A stretch of DNA of 64,000 nt from the NCBI RefSeq assembly GCF_001905345.1, contig NZ_LFBV01000001.1:507321-571320 (forward strand). Reading direction: 5' to 3'. This DNA is from Streptomyces uncialis (GTDB lineage: Bacteria > Actinomycetota > Actinomycetes > Streptomycetales > Streptomycetaceae). The notes under the pieces were generated by a model. That model saw nothing but the letters and a program-made list of their open reading frames with translations, was not told the DNA's origin and ran no database searches. Position 1 is the stretch's first letter, and each line of letters starts with the position of its first letter. A program made the translations under genes and the position numbers. Below are positions 1 to 8,337 of this stretch, piece after piece.

Positions 1-205
1 CGGGGCTGTACGGGGAGCCGGGGCGGACGAGTTCCCAGGGCTGCACGGAAGCCGGGGCTGTACAAAGATCCCAAGGCCGAACGGGGAGCCGGGGCAGACG
101 AGATCCCAGAGCCGTACGCGCCCCGGGGCCGTACAAGGACCCGGGGCCGTACAAGGACCCTGCGCCGGACAAGGCCCAGGGCCGGACGGGCGCGTCCCGG
201 GAGAC
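1..205. repeat. Degenerate GC-rich repeats at window edge
   Basis: Short imperfect repeats fill the DNA downstream of cobK. An 18-bp unit is exactly duplicated at 123-140 and 141-158. A longer unit around 5-38 recurs with changes around 82-114. No coding region is convincing here. Function is unknown; it may be rapidly evolving intergenic sequence. Confidence 0.5.
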
Positions 206-236
206 CGAGGGGCCGGGGGACGGGGGCCCGGGGGAC

Positions 237-995
237 TCAGGCGGCCATCCGTCCCGTGACCCAGTGGGCGGCCTCCTCGGGCCCCGCCACCACCGGCACC
301 CCGTCCGGTACGGGCGGTCTGCGGACGACCACCACCGGTACGCCGGCCTCCCGCGCGGCGGTGAGCTTCGGGGCGGTGGCGCGGCCGCCGCTGTCCTTGG
401 TGACGAGGACGTCGATCCGGTGCGCGGCGAGCAGCGCCCGTTCACCGTCCAGCGCGAACGGTCCGCGGTCCAGCAGGACGTCCATCCGCCGGGGTACGGG
501 CGGCTCCGGCGGGTCGACGGACCGCACCAGGAACCACAGCGCGTCCAGTTCCGGGCGACCGGTGAACGCGGCGAGCCCCGTCCGTCCTGTGGTGAGGAAC
601 ACCCGGGACCCGAGCGACGGCAGCAGCGCGGCGGCCTCGGCCAGCGAACCGGCGGACCGCCAGTCGTCCCCGTCGACGGCCTCCCACCCGGGCCGCCGCA
701 GCGCGACCAGCGGCACCCCGGCCGTCCGCGCGGCCCCGGCCGCGTGGAAGCTCATGGTCCCCGCGAACGGATGAGTGGCGTCCACCAGCACATCGACGCG
801 TTCCCGCACCAGCCAGCCGGCCAGCCCCTCGGCTCCCCCGAAGCCGCCGATCCGCACCTCACCGGGTGGCAGCCGGGGCGCGGCGACCCGTCCGGCGAGC
901 GACGAGGTGACCGTGCGGCCGGGGACGGCGGGCGCGGTCAGCAGCTCCGCGAGCCGCCGGGCCTCGGCGGTCCCGCCCAGGATCAGTACGTGCAC
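237..995 (-). CDS. cobK: Precorrin-6A/cobalt-precorrin-6A reductase
   Basis: A 252-aa protein of the CobK/CbiJ family, the NAD(P)H-dependent reductase that converts (cobalt-)precorrin-6A to the dihydro form in corrin ring synthesis. The N-terminus shows the family's nucleotide-binding glycine turn (LILGGTAEAR, residues 4-13). VDATHPFA at 71-78 and VTKDSGG at 198-204 are family signature segments. Length fits the family (about 250 aa). Start is a GTG at 993-995 preceded by a purine-rich GGAAGG stretch. No other cobalamin gene is seen beside it inside the window, so any cob operon would lie to the left. The 200 bp upstream (996-1197) shows no recognisable cobalamin riboswitch. Confidence 0.92.
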   Translation of the reverse strand: MHVLILGGTAEARRLAELLTAPAVPGRTVTSSLAGRVAAPRLPPGEVRIGGFGGAEGLAGWLVRERVDVLVDATHPFAGTMSFHAAGAARTAGVPLVALRRPGWEAVDGDDWRSAGSLAEAAALLPSLGSRVFLTTGRTGLAAFTGRPELDALWFLVRSVDPPEPPVPRRMDVLLDRGPFALDGERALLAAHRIDVLVTKDSGGRATAPKLTAAREAGVPVVVVRRPPVPDGVPVVAGPEEAAHWVTGRMAA

Positions 996-1197
996 GGAGC
1001 CGGATTCCCTTCCTGGCCGGTGGGGTCACCGGCGGACGTATGGCCCGTGTGACCCCACGGGCGGACGTGACGCCCCACTCAAACACACCGGTCCGCGACC
1101 CGGCCCACAGCGCCTGGCGGCCCGCGCACCAGCAGGACCACGGCGGCCCGCGCGACGACGACGGCGTCGACCACATCGGAGACTCCCCCCTGGGTGA

Positions 1198-1695
1198 TCA
1201 CGCCCCTGACCGGGTTACCCGCTGTTCCTCCCCCTCCCTCAGCCGTTCGGCCTGCGCGTCGCCGACCTGGGTGGTGCGCCGGAGATAGCGCTCGACCACG
1301 GCGAGTTCGTCGTCGGTGAAGTCGTCGAGGGCCGCGGCGAAGGCCTTGGCGGGTGTGTCCCAGGCGGCATCGACCTCGGAGGCGCGCCGGGCGGTGAGCG
1401 AGACGAGCGTCTTGCGTCGGTCGTGGGGGTCGGGGCTCCGTCCGGCGAGCCCGGCTCGTTCCAGCCGGTCCACCAGACGGGTGGCCGATCCCGAGGTCAG
1501 GCCCGTCAGCTTCGCGATCTCGCCGGTGGTGCGGGGCCGGGGGTCCAGGCCGAGGAGGCTGACGCACTGGAGGTCTGTCGGGTGCAGTCCGAGCCGGTCG
1601 GCGAGGGCCTGACTGAACAGGGTGTACGCGGCGTGGTGCCGCCGCGCGGCGACGGTGACCGCCGCGAGCAGTTCCGCACGGTTCCGGTGTGACAC
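1198..1695 (-). CDS. MarR-family transcriptional regulator
   Basis: A 165-aa protein when started at the GTG at 1693-1695 (VSHRNRAELL); the open frame extends upstream to 1791, but that would run through the operator region. The central part reads as a winged helix: TTGEIAKLTGLTSGSATRLVDRLERAGL is recognition-helix-like, followed by the wing segment SPDPHDRRKTLVSLT, both diagnostic of MarR proteins. These are dimeric repressors that usually control a divergent neighbour and are released by small phenolic or other ligands. The gene diverges from a SnoaL-like gene at 1806, and two palindromes lie between them, so autoregulation plus control of that neighbour is the likely role (inference). Confidence 0.88.
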   Translation of the reverse strand: MSHRNRAELLAAVTVAARRHHAAYTLFSQALADRLGLHPTDLQCVSLLGLDPRPRTTGEIAKLTGLTSGSATRLVDRLERAGLAGRSPDPHDRRKTLVSLTARRASEVDAAWDTPAKAFAAALDDFTDDELAVVERYLRRTTQVGDAQAERLREGEEQRVTRSGA

Positions 1696-1720
1696 GGATG
1701 GCCAGCCCTTCTCATTTAAA

Positions 1721-1765
1721 CTGCGCCACGCAGAGAATGTATGGCACGGTAGCTGCGTCACGCAG
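1721..1765. promoter_or_regulatory. Paired palindromic operators for the MarR regulator
   Basis: CTGCGTCACGCAG at 1753-1765 is a perfect 6-1-6 inverted repeat. CTGCGCCACGCAG at 1721-1733 is the same site with one mismatch. The sites are 32 bp apart, about three helical turns, and sit between the divergent MarR and SnoaL-like starts. This fits cooperative binding of two MarR dimers; the assignment is by position and symmetry only. Confidence 0.7.
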
Positions 1766-1805
1766 TAGGCAGCTCGAAGACGTTCTATCACGAAACGGGA
1801 GAACC

Positions 1806-2270
1806 ATGGCCACAGCTCTGCCCCTTGACGAGATGCGCGCCCTCCATGAGGGCTGGTGCGACCTCTGGCGCGGGGACTTCGCCCGGGCCGAGGAGATACT
1901 CGACCCGGGCTTCGTCGTGCACCAGGCGCGGCCGGACGGCAGCGACTCCCGGGCCGTGACGGGTCCGGCGCGGCTGCTGCCGGAGATCGAGCAGACGATG
2001 GCGGCCTTCGGCGGTATCGACATCACCGTCGATGTCGGCCCCGTCGTCGACGGCGACCTGATCGCGGCCCGGTGGACCATGCGGGCGACCTACACCGGCG
2101 GCATCCCCCACGCCACCGCCCCCGTCGGCACCGGGATCGCCTTCAGCGGTCACGACATCCTGCGCGTCCGCGACGGCAGGTTCCTCGAATACTGGACCTG
2201 CACCGACATCCTCGACGGCCTCACCCAACTCGGAGCCGTCGCGGGCCCCAACGGCCCCGCCCGCGGCTGA
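1806..2270 (+). CDS. SnoaL-like / ester-cyclase-family protein
   Basis: A 154-aa protein starting at ATG 1806, with a GGGAG ribosome site just upstream; an in-frame extension to 1689 is rejected because it crosses the operators. The pattern (helical start with a Trp-rich segment, VHQARPDGSD, IDITVDVGPVVDGDLIAARWTMRATYTGGI, then GHDILRVRDGRFLEYW) is that of the NTF2-fold SnoaL-like or ester cyclase group. Members include polyketide cyclases and many small-molecule-binding proteins of unknown activity. Placement opposite a MarR regulator suggests an inducible detoxification or catabolic role. The substrate cannot be inferred. Confidence 0.8.
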   Translation: MATALPLDEMRALHEGWCDLWRGDFARAEEILDPGFVVHQARPDGSDSRAVTGPARLLPEIEQTMAAFGGIDITVDVGPVVDGDLIAARWTMRATYTGGIPHATAPVGTGIAFSGHDILRVRDGRFLEYWTCTDILDGLTQLGAVAGPNGPARG

Positions 2271-2290
2271 GGCCCACGGCCCGCGCCCGA

Positions 2291-2760
2291 CTACGGGGTG
2301 AGCCGGTTCGGCCCACGGAAGAGGAAGCCGGCCTCGCGGATGGAGTCCAGGCCGAGCATCACCATCAGCACCCGCCCGAGCCCCATGCCCAGCCCGCCGT
2401 GCGGAGGGCACCCGTACCGGAACGCGTTCAGGTAGTCCCGCAGCGGTTCGGTGCTCATCCCCTTCTCTGCGGCCTGCCGCACCAACACGTCGTACCGGTG
2501 CTCACGCTGTGCGCCGGTGGTGATCTCCAGCCCCTTCCAGAGCAGGTCGAAGCTCAGGGTCCGGGTCCCAGCCGCCCTCGCGCAGGATCTCGTGAGCCTC
2601 GGTCATGGCTCACGTCCTCGACGCCGTCGATCCAGCCCAGTTCCACATCGACGCCCGTGAACTCGGTGGCGTGCCGGGAGGTGAACGACGGCGCAGTTCG
2701 CCAGCCTCGATGCGGTGATTGCGGCAGCCGATTCGGGAGCAGCCGCCCCGCCGCCACTCG
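2291..2760 (-). pseudogene. Remnant of an archaeal-type aspartyl/asparaginyl-tRNA synthetase
   Basis: Only the C-terminal third of a class II Asp/Asn-tRNA synthetase is visible, split over two frames. Frame one (about 2554-2757) reads HATEFTGVDVELGWIDGVED, matching the motif 2 neighbourhood. Frame two continues with FDLLWKGLEITTGAQREHR and ends at 2291 with GCPPHGGLGMGLGRV plus GPNRLTP, the motif 3 and C-terminal signature of archaeal-type (usually nondiscriminating) AspRS. The anticodon-binding domain and motif 1 are absent, and a frameshift separates the fragments around 2560-2600. A partly functional short product is unlikely. It lies tail-out from the accessory seryl-tRNA synthetase at 3146. 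Confidence 0.8.
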
Positions 2761-2865
2761 CGGAGGTGGTCGATGGTGACCTCGCGGAGCAGGAACAGAA
2801 AGAAGTGCGGGAGGTGCTGGGGCTGATCCTATGGTCCTGATGGCTTTGTCACCCGCTCCGGTAGC

Positions 2866-2916
2866 GCCGCGCGACCATCCGTATGCCGGTGTACGGCATA
2901 CGGATGGTCGCGCGGC
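2866..2916. repeat. Perfect 23-bp inverted repeat
   Basis: Two exactly complementary 23-bp arms (2866-2888 and 2894-2916) surround the 5-base loop GTGTA. No T-run follows on either side. It lies between the 5' side of the broken AspRS and the upstream region of serS. It could be a cis-regulatory hairpin in the serS leader, a terminator, or a scar of mobile DNA. Position alone does not decide. Confidence 0.8.
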
Positions 2917-3145
2917 ACCACCGCTGTTCTTGCCCGAGATCCCGTACCTTCAGCCGGTCGCCCTTCCCGATGACGAGCTGTCCATTGTGAGCACGGGCCT
3001 CGTGGACGATCTTGATTCGGTCGCTCCACGTGCGGCTTTCGGCGCCGTTGACGCGTCGATATATCGCGGCTCGGTGGGGGACCGGCGGTTGCTACCGTCG
3101 ATCCGGTATCCCCATCCCGTTCGCCGGACAAGAAGGAACTTCCTC

Positions 3146-4438
3146 ATGCATGATGCCCGCGCCTTGATCGACATGGGTGCCGAAGCGGTTCGTCGGCTCG
3201 ATCGGCGCGGCTACTCCCTGGACCTGTCCCGACTGGAAGACCTTCAGTCCCGGCGCAATCAGAACATCCGCGCGGCCGACGAACTGCGGGCCGAGTCCAA
3301 GCGGGTGGCGGGCGAGGTCCAGCGGACCGCGAAGCAGGGTGGGGACATCTCCGAGCTGAAGGACCGCGCTCGCGAGCTGAAGGACCAGATCCGTGAGATC
3401 GACGCGGGACAGGAGCAGGTCCAGGAGGAGCTTCGTGAGCTGCTTCTGACCATCCCGAACCTTCCCGACGAGACGGCGCCCGACGGCGACTCCGACGAGT
3501 TCGCGGTCGAGATCCGGCGCGTCGGCACCCCGCCGACGTTCTCGTTCGAGCCGAAGGACCACGTCGACCTGGGCGAGGCCACCGGCATCCTCGACTTCGC
3601 CCGCGCCACGAAGCTGTCCGGACCGCGCTTCGCCGTCTCACGAGGCGCCGGTGCCGCCCTGGAGCGTGCCCTGGCCACGCTCTTCCTCGACATCCACACC
3701 CGCCGCCACGGATACATCGAGCACGGCGTCCCGTACCTGGTCACCCGCAAGACGATGACCGGCACCGGCCAGCTGCCGAAGTTCGAGGAAGACCTGTTCA
3801 GGACCGGCACGGCGGACCGTGACCTGTTCCTCATCCCGACGGCCGAGGTCCCGCTGACCAACCTCTACGCCGACGAGATCATCCCGCCCGCCGACCTGCC
3901 CCTGGCCCTCACGGCACACACCCCGTGCTTCCGCTCCGAGGCCGGCTCGTACGGGCGCGACACCCGGGGCCTGATCCGACAGCACCAGTTCTCCAAGGTC
4001 GAGATGGTCAGGATCGTCGACCCGGAGACGGCGGACGCCGAGCTGGAGACGATGGTCGGCCACGCCGAGGCATGCCTGAAGGAGCTCGGCCTCGCCTACC
4101 GCGTGGTCAGGCTGGCGGCCGGTGACACGGGCTTCTCCGCCCAGCTCACGTACGACATCGAGGTCTGGATCCCGAGCCAGAACACGTACCGCGAGATCTC
4201 CTCGGTCTCCAACTTCGGCACCTTCCAGGCCCGCCGGGCGAACATCCGGACCCGGGGTGAGGGCGGCAAGCCCAGGCTCGTCGCCACCCTCAACGGCTCC
4301 GGCCTGCCCATCGGCCGCACCTTGGCCGCCCTCCTTGAACAGTGCCAGCAGCAGGACGGCTCCCTCGTCCTTCCCGAATCCCTCTCCCCGTACCTCGGCT
4401 TCCGCCGTATCTCGGCGGACGGAACAGCGGAGGCATGA
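3146..4438 (+). CDS. serS: Seryl-tRNA synthetase (accessory type)
   Basis: A 430-aa class II seryl-tRNA synthetase that charges tRNA-Ser with serine in the cytoplasm. Residues about 25-105 form the long antiparallel coiled-coil arm that grips the tRNA-Ser variable arm. The catalytic part contains TAEVPLTNLYADE, motif 2 (FRSEAGSYGRDTRGLIRQHQF) and motif 3 (GSGLPIGRTLAALLE). ATG 3146 is chosen because it follows AGAAGGAA. The in-frame extension to 2831 runs through the 23-bp hairpin and has no family similarity. The N-terminus (MHDARALIDMGAEAV) differs from the usual MIDLRLLRED of housekeeping bacterial SerRS, which suggests a second copy. Streptomyces carry such copies in some antibiotic pathways or as resistance determinants (family knowledge). 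No biosynthetic gene is seen beside it. Confidence 0.9.
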   Translation: MHDARALIDMGAEAVRRLDRRGYSLDLSRLEDLQSRRNQNIRAADELRAESKRVAGEVQRTAKQGGDISELKDRARELKDQIREIDAGQEQVQEELRELLLTIPNLPDETAPDGDSDEFAVEIRRVGTPPTFSFEPKDHVDLGEATGILDFARATKLSGPRFAVSRGAGAALERALATLFLDIHTRRHGYIEHGVPYLVTRKTMTGTGQLPKFEEDLFRTGTADRDLFLIPTAEVPLTNLYADEIIPPADLPLALTAHTPCFRSEAGSYGRDTRGLIRQHQFSKVEMVRIVDPETADAELETMVGHAEACLKELGLAYRVVRLAAGDTGFSAQLTYDIEVWIPSQNTYREISSVSNFGTFQARRANIRTRGEGGKPRLVATLNGSGLPIGRTLAALLEQCQQQDGSLVLPESLSPYLGFRRISADGTAEA

Positions 4439-4821
4439 CGTGCGCGTCGCCGTCTGCGACGCCGTCACGTCCCAGCATCGGCCCGTCTTCAGCACGCCGA
4501 CATCGACACCGCTTCGACGGCAAACGGTCACGGCTCCGCTGCTGATCGCCCGAGTTGGCGAGAGTACGGCTCGGCGAGCGCTGTCGGGACGTTGGTCAGA
4601 CGTTCAGCGGCGCCTCCGCGCGCAGGTAGCCGCGATCGGACAGGTTTGTCCGACCAGCGCTGAACCTCCGATTCGGCGGCTCGCAAGCGCTGTGTCAGGC
4701 CGGAGAACGGCCAGGGCGCGCGCTCGGTGCGTGCATGCCACCGGGCTGATGCTGCGGAAGGTGGCGCAGAGGATTCGTGACGCGTTCCGGGGGCCGTCCA
4801 AGGAAAGTGGGACGGAGACAC
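4439..4821. other. Gap without a convincing gene
   Basis: About 380 bp between serS and the att hairpin. Open frames exist on both strands but none has a ribosome site plus family-like sequence. A frame starting at the GTG near 4440 (VRVAVCDAVTSQ) directly abuts the serS stop but decays into Arg-rich sequence, so it could be a relic. Confidence 0.5.
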
Positions 4822-4857
4822 GTCGAAGGCCCCCATCTCGCGATGGGGGCCTTCGAC
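4822..4857. terminator. Hairpin next to left att site (original tRNA-Ser terminator?)
   Basis: Two 15-bp arms (4822-4836 and 4843-4857) with a 6-base loop. A similar but diverged hairpin sits at 16058-16095, at the same place relative to the second att repeat. This one probably terminated tRNA-Ser before the island inserted. Confidence 0.75.
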
Positions 4858-4934
4858 GTTAGTGCCCGGTGAGGCACTGGCGGAGGATACGAGATTCGAA
4901 CTCGTGAGGGGTTGCCCCCAACACGCTTTCCAAG
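4850..4934. repeat. attL-type direct repeat with 3' tRNA-Ser remnant
   Basis: 85 bp identical to 16088-16172 and in the same orientation. Positions 4878-4934 are the 3' part (T arm, variable arm, part of the anticodon arm and the acceptor 3' strand with CCA) of tRNA-Ser on the minus strand. The match ends abruptly at 4934, where the intact gene continues into its anticodon stem. This is the classic scar of tyrosine-recombinase integration into a tRNA 3' end. Confidence 0.93.
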
Positions 4935-5029
4935 TCTTCGCCCGGGGGTTCTGGGATGTGCGGGAGCGTTCTGAGCTGCTGCGGAGCGTCCGGCGTGCCT
5001 TGGTCTGCACGGTCCCGGACGGGGGCGAA

Positions 5030-5048
5030 TGAGACCAGAACTGAGACC
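5030..5048. promoter_or_regulatory. Candidate recombinase arm site, left
   Basis: TGAGACCAGAACTGAGACC contains two TGAGACC copies. A 19-bp match with one difference lies at 16033-16051, inside the other end of the island and in the same orientation. In the excised circle the two would flank the att core, as arm-type sites do. They could instead be relics of an integrase 3' end. Confidence 0.45.
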
Positions 5049-5234
5049 GCGCTGCTCCTGTTACCCGTGTCCATTGGGCTGACGCGACCCAGCGGGCGAG
5101 GCAGGCGTGGGCGGTCCGGACTCGCTGGGGAGAGGAGAGAACGGACAGGGAATGTCAGACCGATCATCTACTGTCAAACCCTGATCGGCCATCAACTAAC
5201 GTCCCAAGGCAGGGACGTGTCCGCGAGGTGCGAC

Positions 5235-6824
5235 ATGGGTGTTCCGTACGAGGCGCGACTGCGCGACATGCTGGCTGACCGCTTGTCTCTCATAGAACCG
5301 AGCCTTCAGCTGATCGATACGGAATATCCGCTACCCAATGCTCACGGAACGCGCGGGCGGATAGACATCCTGGCCCGAGATGGGCACGGGTCTTGGGTGG
5401 TGATCGAACTGAAGCGATCCGACTCGACCTCGGCCCGAGCCCTTCATGAGGTCACGAAGTACGCCGAGCTGTTGCAGCGAGAGATGGGGCTCCGCAAGGA
5501 CCGCATTTGCGCCATGATTGTCTCCACCACGTGGCGTGAACTTCGTGTACCGGTCAGCAACATGGCGCGCGACTGGACACACGATCTGCGTGGGTACCAA
5601 CTGACATTGGATGACGACGGTACTCCTGTGCGTGCAGACCGGGTGGAGTTCCTTGAAGCGACGATCCCCCCACAAGTAACCCCGCATCACTTCATTTACC
5701 TATACAACTCCCCGGAGGATAGAGAGCGGGGCTGGCGCGAGGTTCTGGACAGAGCTGCAGAGGCAGGAGCTGATGATCTTCTGGCAGCGGACTTCCAGCG
5801 CATCTCGCAGAGAGACAGCGTGGTCGCACCGTACGGCCTGTACTTCGCGATCGGGCGTCTGGATCCGGACCTAGCACCAGCTTGGCTCGGCGACGGTGAG
5901 GCGGATTCGCCCGAGGAAACCGGGGGGTACCCCCTGGAGTATGCAGCTCTTTGCCATATCACCAGCAACGTCTTCGCAGCCGGCTATGACACAGCCCGCC
6001 CGGGGATGCTCCGGAAGCTGGCAGAGGACCCGCACTGGGAGATCGAGGGCTACCGGACGGCAGGTGAATTCGCCAAGCGCACTTCACTGAACGAGAGGGA
6101 TCTTCTCCGGGACCTGAACGGAGACGAAGAGGGGATCGGCCAGGTCCTCTACACAGGTTCCGCGCGAACCACGGACCGTGGAAGATGGCCTGCTTTCCGG
6201 GAGGAGAGCAGGACGTGCACGGCGAGGAACCCTGATTGGGCGAGGCTCGTGGAACGGTGGCTGGACGACGTCTCGGCCGATGGCGTGGAGCGCGATGTCA
6301 TGCTTCATATGTACAACCCGTGCGACCTGATCCAATCGCTGGTGCACGGTTGGCCCGACAAGCTATCAGACCTCGTTCCGATGACCTTTGGGACGGCATT
6401 GGCTACCCAGGACGGCGACCACCGCGTAATCCGTGGCTCCCTCTACTGGGACGGTGTTGCCTACCCTGACGTGGCCGACCGGGTGCGCCTGGTCTATCGC
6501 GATGCCATGCACTGGCAGGCTCACCGCCTTATGGATGAGACCTGGGTCACCGATCTTGATCTCCTGAGTCTGCTTGGACTTCGCTACGTGCTCATCGAGC
6601 AGATTGGAGGAAACCCGCTCCTTGTGTCAGAGGCGCGCGAACTTCGTCTCCACTTCGTGCAGGATGAGGTCCCCCATACTCTGCCGATTCCCTGCGAGGG
6701 ATCGCAGCTCCGCGACGCTGGGTGGAACGGAGCCTACTCGCTCGATACGTTCCTGGAGACGTACGAGGATCAGATCGACGCGTTGGTCGAGATCTATCGG
6801 ACCGGGTTTCATTTCGGGGCCTGA
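5235..6824 (+). CDS. NucS-like PD-(D/E)XK nuclease-domain protein
   Basis: A 529-aa protein from ATG 5235 (GAGGTG upstream). Residues 38-80 form a PD-(D/E)XK core: RGRIDILARDG with Asp44, then VVIELKR with Glu58 and Lys60, and a following helix HEVTKYAELLQ. This arrangement resembles the endonuclease NucS/DUF91 group. The remaining 450 residues are not recognised. They are acidic and rich in Trp, and contain no transmembrane segment or helicase motif. The gene begins 300 bp inside the left att site and precedes a second nuclease of the same fold at 7198. A role in defence against foreign DNA is inferred from the neighbourhood (type I RM operon), not shown. Confidence 0.7.
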   Translation: MGVPYEARLRDMLADRLSLIEPSLQLIDTEYPLPNAHGTRGRIDILARDGHGSWVVIELKRSDSTSARALHEVTKYAELLQREMGLRKDRICAMIVSTTWRELRVPVSNMARDWTHDLRGYQLTLDDDGTPVRADRVEFLEATIPPQVTPHHFIYLYNSPEDRERGWREVLDRAAEAGADDLLAADFQRISQRDSVVAPYGLYFAIGRLDPDLAPAWLGDGEADSPEETGGYPLEYAALCHITSNVFAAGYDTARPGMLRKLAEDPHWEIEGYRTAGEFAKRTSLNERDLLRDLNGDEEGIGQVLYTGSARTTDRGRWPAFREESRTCTARNPDWARLVERWLDDVSADGVERDVMLHMYNPCDLIQSLVHGWPDKLSDLVPMTFGTALATQDGDHRVIRGSLYWDGVAYPDVADRVRLVYRDAMHWQAHRLMDETWVTDLDLLSLLGLRYVLIEQIGGNPLLVSEARELRLHFVQDEVPHTLPIPCEGSQLRDAGWNGAYSLDTFLETYEDQIDALVEIYRTGFHFGA

Positions 6825-7197
6825 GGCTCCTCGGCGATCGGGTTTGCCTGACAGGTGGCGTGATCGCGGAGGTTCGCAGGCAAGGGCGAATCTCCTGCAC
6901 GCTGCAGGCGGGGGAGTGAGAACGACCTGCTTGAGCTTTGAAGATTCTCAGTAGTTGGGGCGTTGAGCGACCTCTGCGACCTCTCGCGTTCGTCGGGCGC
7001 CGGGCTCAGCAGGCCTGGCTCAAACTGGCTCCCTCGGCTGTGAGCGGCGGGGCGGGTGCGATTCCAGTGATCTCGGCGCTGTGTGAACCAGCAACGACGC
7101 GTGCTTGGTCGGGGGCTCCGGGTCCGACTTGAAGACCTCGCTGTCCGCAAGGTCTGCTTGTCTCATTGAATGTGTTGGATCGGGTGGGGAGTACACG
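6825..7197. other. Gap between the two nuclease genes
   Basis: About 370 bp without a convincing coding region. Short frames on both strands lack family-like sequence. The spacing suggests the second nuclease has its own promoter, but no clear -35/-10 pair was identified. Confidence 0.45.
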
Positions 7198-8304
7198 ATG
7201 CCGTTGGAGTTTGGGCTGTGGCGGGTGGACGACAAGCCAGTGCGAGTTGCTACGCGGCCGATGCGGTTGGAGGCTCGACTGGAAGAGCTCATAGAGGCCG
7301 ATCCGGAGATCTTGGGGAAGCCGCTGCTTCTCATCGGTCGACAGGTGCAGACCGACCACGGAAAGGTTATCGACCTGCTCGGCATCGACGCTGAGGGCGG
7401 ACTGCATCTCCTGGAGCTCAAGCGGGACCGCACACCTCGCGAGGTCGTCGCCCAGCTACTCGATTACGGCTCCTGGGTGCAGGATCTTAGTAATGAGCAG
7501 GTTCGTGAGATCTACGGAGCCTACGCACGAAGCCGCGGGTTGTCGGAGGAACTGGACGAGGCGTTCGCGATGCGCTTCGGTGGCACCCCGCCGGAGGAGC
7601 TGAACAGCACGCACACGCTGACCGTGGTTGCGAGCGAGGTCGATGCGGCGACGGAGCGGATTGTCACCTACCTGGCGTCCGGCTATCAGGTTCCCCTCAA
7701 CGTGCTGTTCTTCCGCTACTTCGAGGACGAGGGCCGGTCCTACCTGGCCCGTACCTGGCTGATCGACGATGTCGACGTGGCCGTGGCGCCCACGGGAACC
7801 AAGAGGCGGGCCAAGCAGGAGCTGTGGAACGGCACGGATTGGTATGTCTCCTTCGGAGACGAGCCAGGAGGGCGAAGCTGGGAAGATGCCCGTCAGTACG
7901 GCTTCGTTTCGGCTGGCGGCGGGGAGTGGTTCTCCCGGACGATCCGCTCCCTGCCTGTGGGAGCTCGGGTGTTCACTCATATCCCCAAGGTGGGATACGT
8001 GGGTGTGGGCACGGTGTCCGGTGAGCCGCTTCCCTTCGACGATGCCGTCCTTATTGTGGACGGTGAGAGTGGACAGATGTCTGACCTCCCGCTCCAAGGC
8101 AGTTACCAGCCTGACAGCAGGCCGGCGGCGGAGAGCGACACCGGGGACCGCCGAGAGTGGGTCGTCCCCGTCGACTGGGAGCAGTCCGTGCCGAGAGAGG
8201 GGGCGTTCTGGCGGACGGGCCTCTTCGCGAACCAGAACTCCGCCTGCAAGCTGCGGGCCCGTTTCACGATCGATGAGGTCTCCCGCCACTTCGGCATCGG
8301 TTGA
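7198..8304 (+). CDS. NucS-like nuclease with C-terminal PUA/EVE-like domain
   Basis: A 368-aa protein from ATG 7198. Residues 24-95 form a second PD-(D/E)XK domain: KVIDLLGID (Asp59), LHLLELKRDRT (Glu73, Lys75) and the helix EVVAQLLDYGSWV with a Q-x-x-x-Y pattern. Residues about 208-280 read LWNGTDWYVSFGD, ARQYGFVSAGGGEW, LPVGARVFTHIP, GYVGVGTVSG. The GYVGVG turn and the layout resemble PUA/EVE/ASCH-type folds, which bind modified or flipped-out bases. A reader-plus-nuclease fusion is typical of modification-dependent restriction enzymes, so this could cut modified foreign DNA. That function is inference. The first nuclease upstream lacks this second domain. Confidence 0.7.
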   Translation: MPLEFGLWRVDDKPVRVATRPMRLEARLEELIEADPEILGKPLLLIGRQVQTDHGKVIDLLGIDAEGGLHLLELKRDRTPREVVAQLLDYGSWVQDLSNEQVREIYGAYARSRGLSEELDEAFAMRFGGTPPEELNSTHTLTVVASEVDAATERIVTYLASGYQVPLNVLFFRYFEDEGRSYLARTWLIDDVDVAVAPTGTKRRAKQELWNGTDWYVSFGDEPGGRSWEDARQYGFVSAGGGEWFSRTIRSLPVGARVFTHIPKVGYVGVGTVSGEPLPFDDAVLIVDGESGQMSDLPLQGSYQPDSRPAAESDTGDRREWVVPVDWEQSVPREGAFWRTGLFANQNSACKLRARFTIDEVSRHFGIG

Positions 8305-8337
8305 CCATGACTGGGCCACACATACGTAGCAGGGTCC

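Noticed and set aside
996..1197. Cobalamin riboswitch upstream of cobK
   Set aside because: No B12-box-like conserved segment was seen in either strand of the short gap.
2831..3145. N-terminal extension of SerRS
   Set aside because: Starts within the hairpin region and lacks any synthetase similarity. The normal coiled-coil arm begins shortly after ATG 3146.
2917..3145. T-box leader for serS
   Set aside because: No T-box bulge sequence or antiterminator/terminator pair could be found by eye.
4956..5234. N-terminal extension of the first island nuclease
   Set aside because: Would start inside the att-proximal DNA and run through a candidate arm site. The segment has no nuclease-family similarity, and ATG 5235 has a ribosome site.
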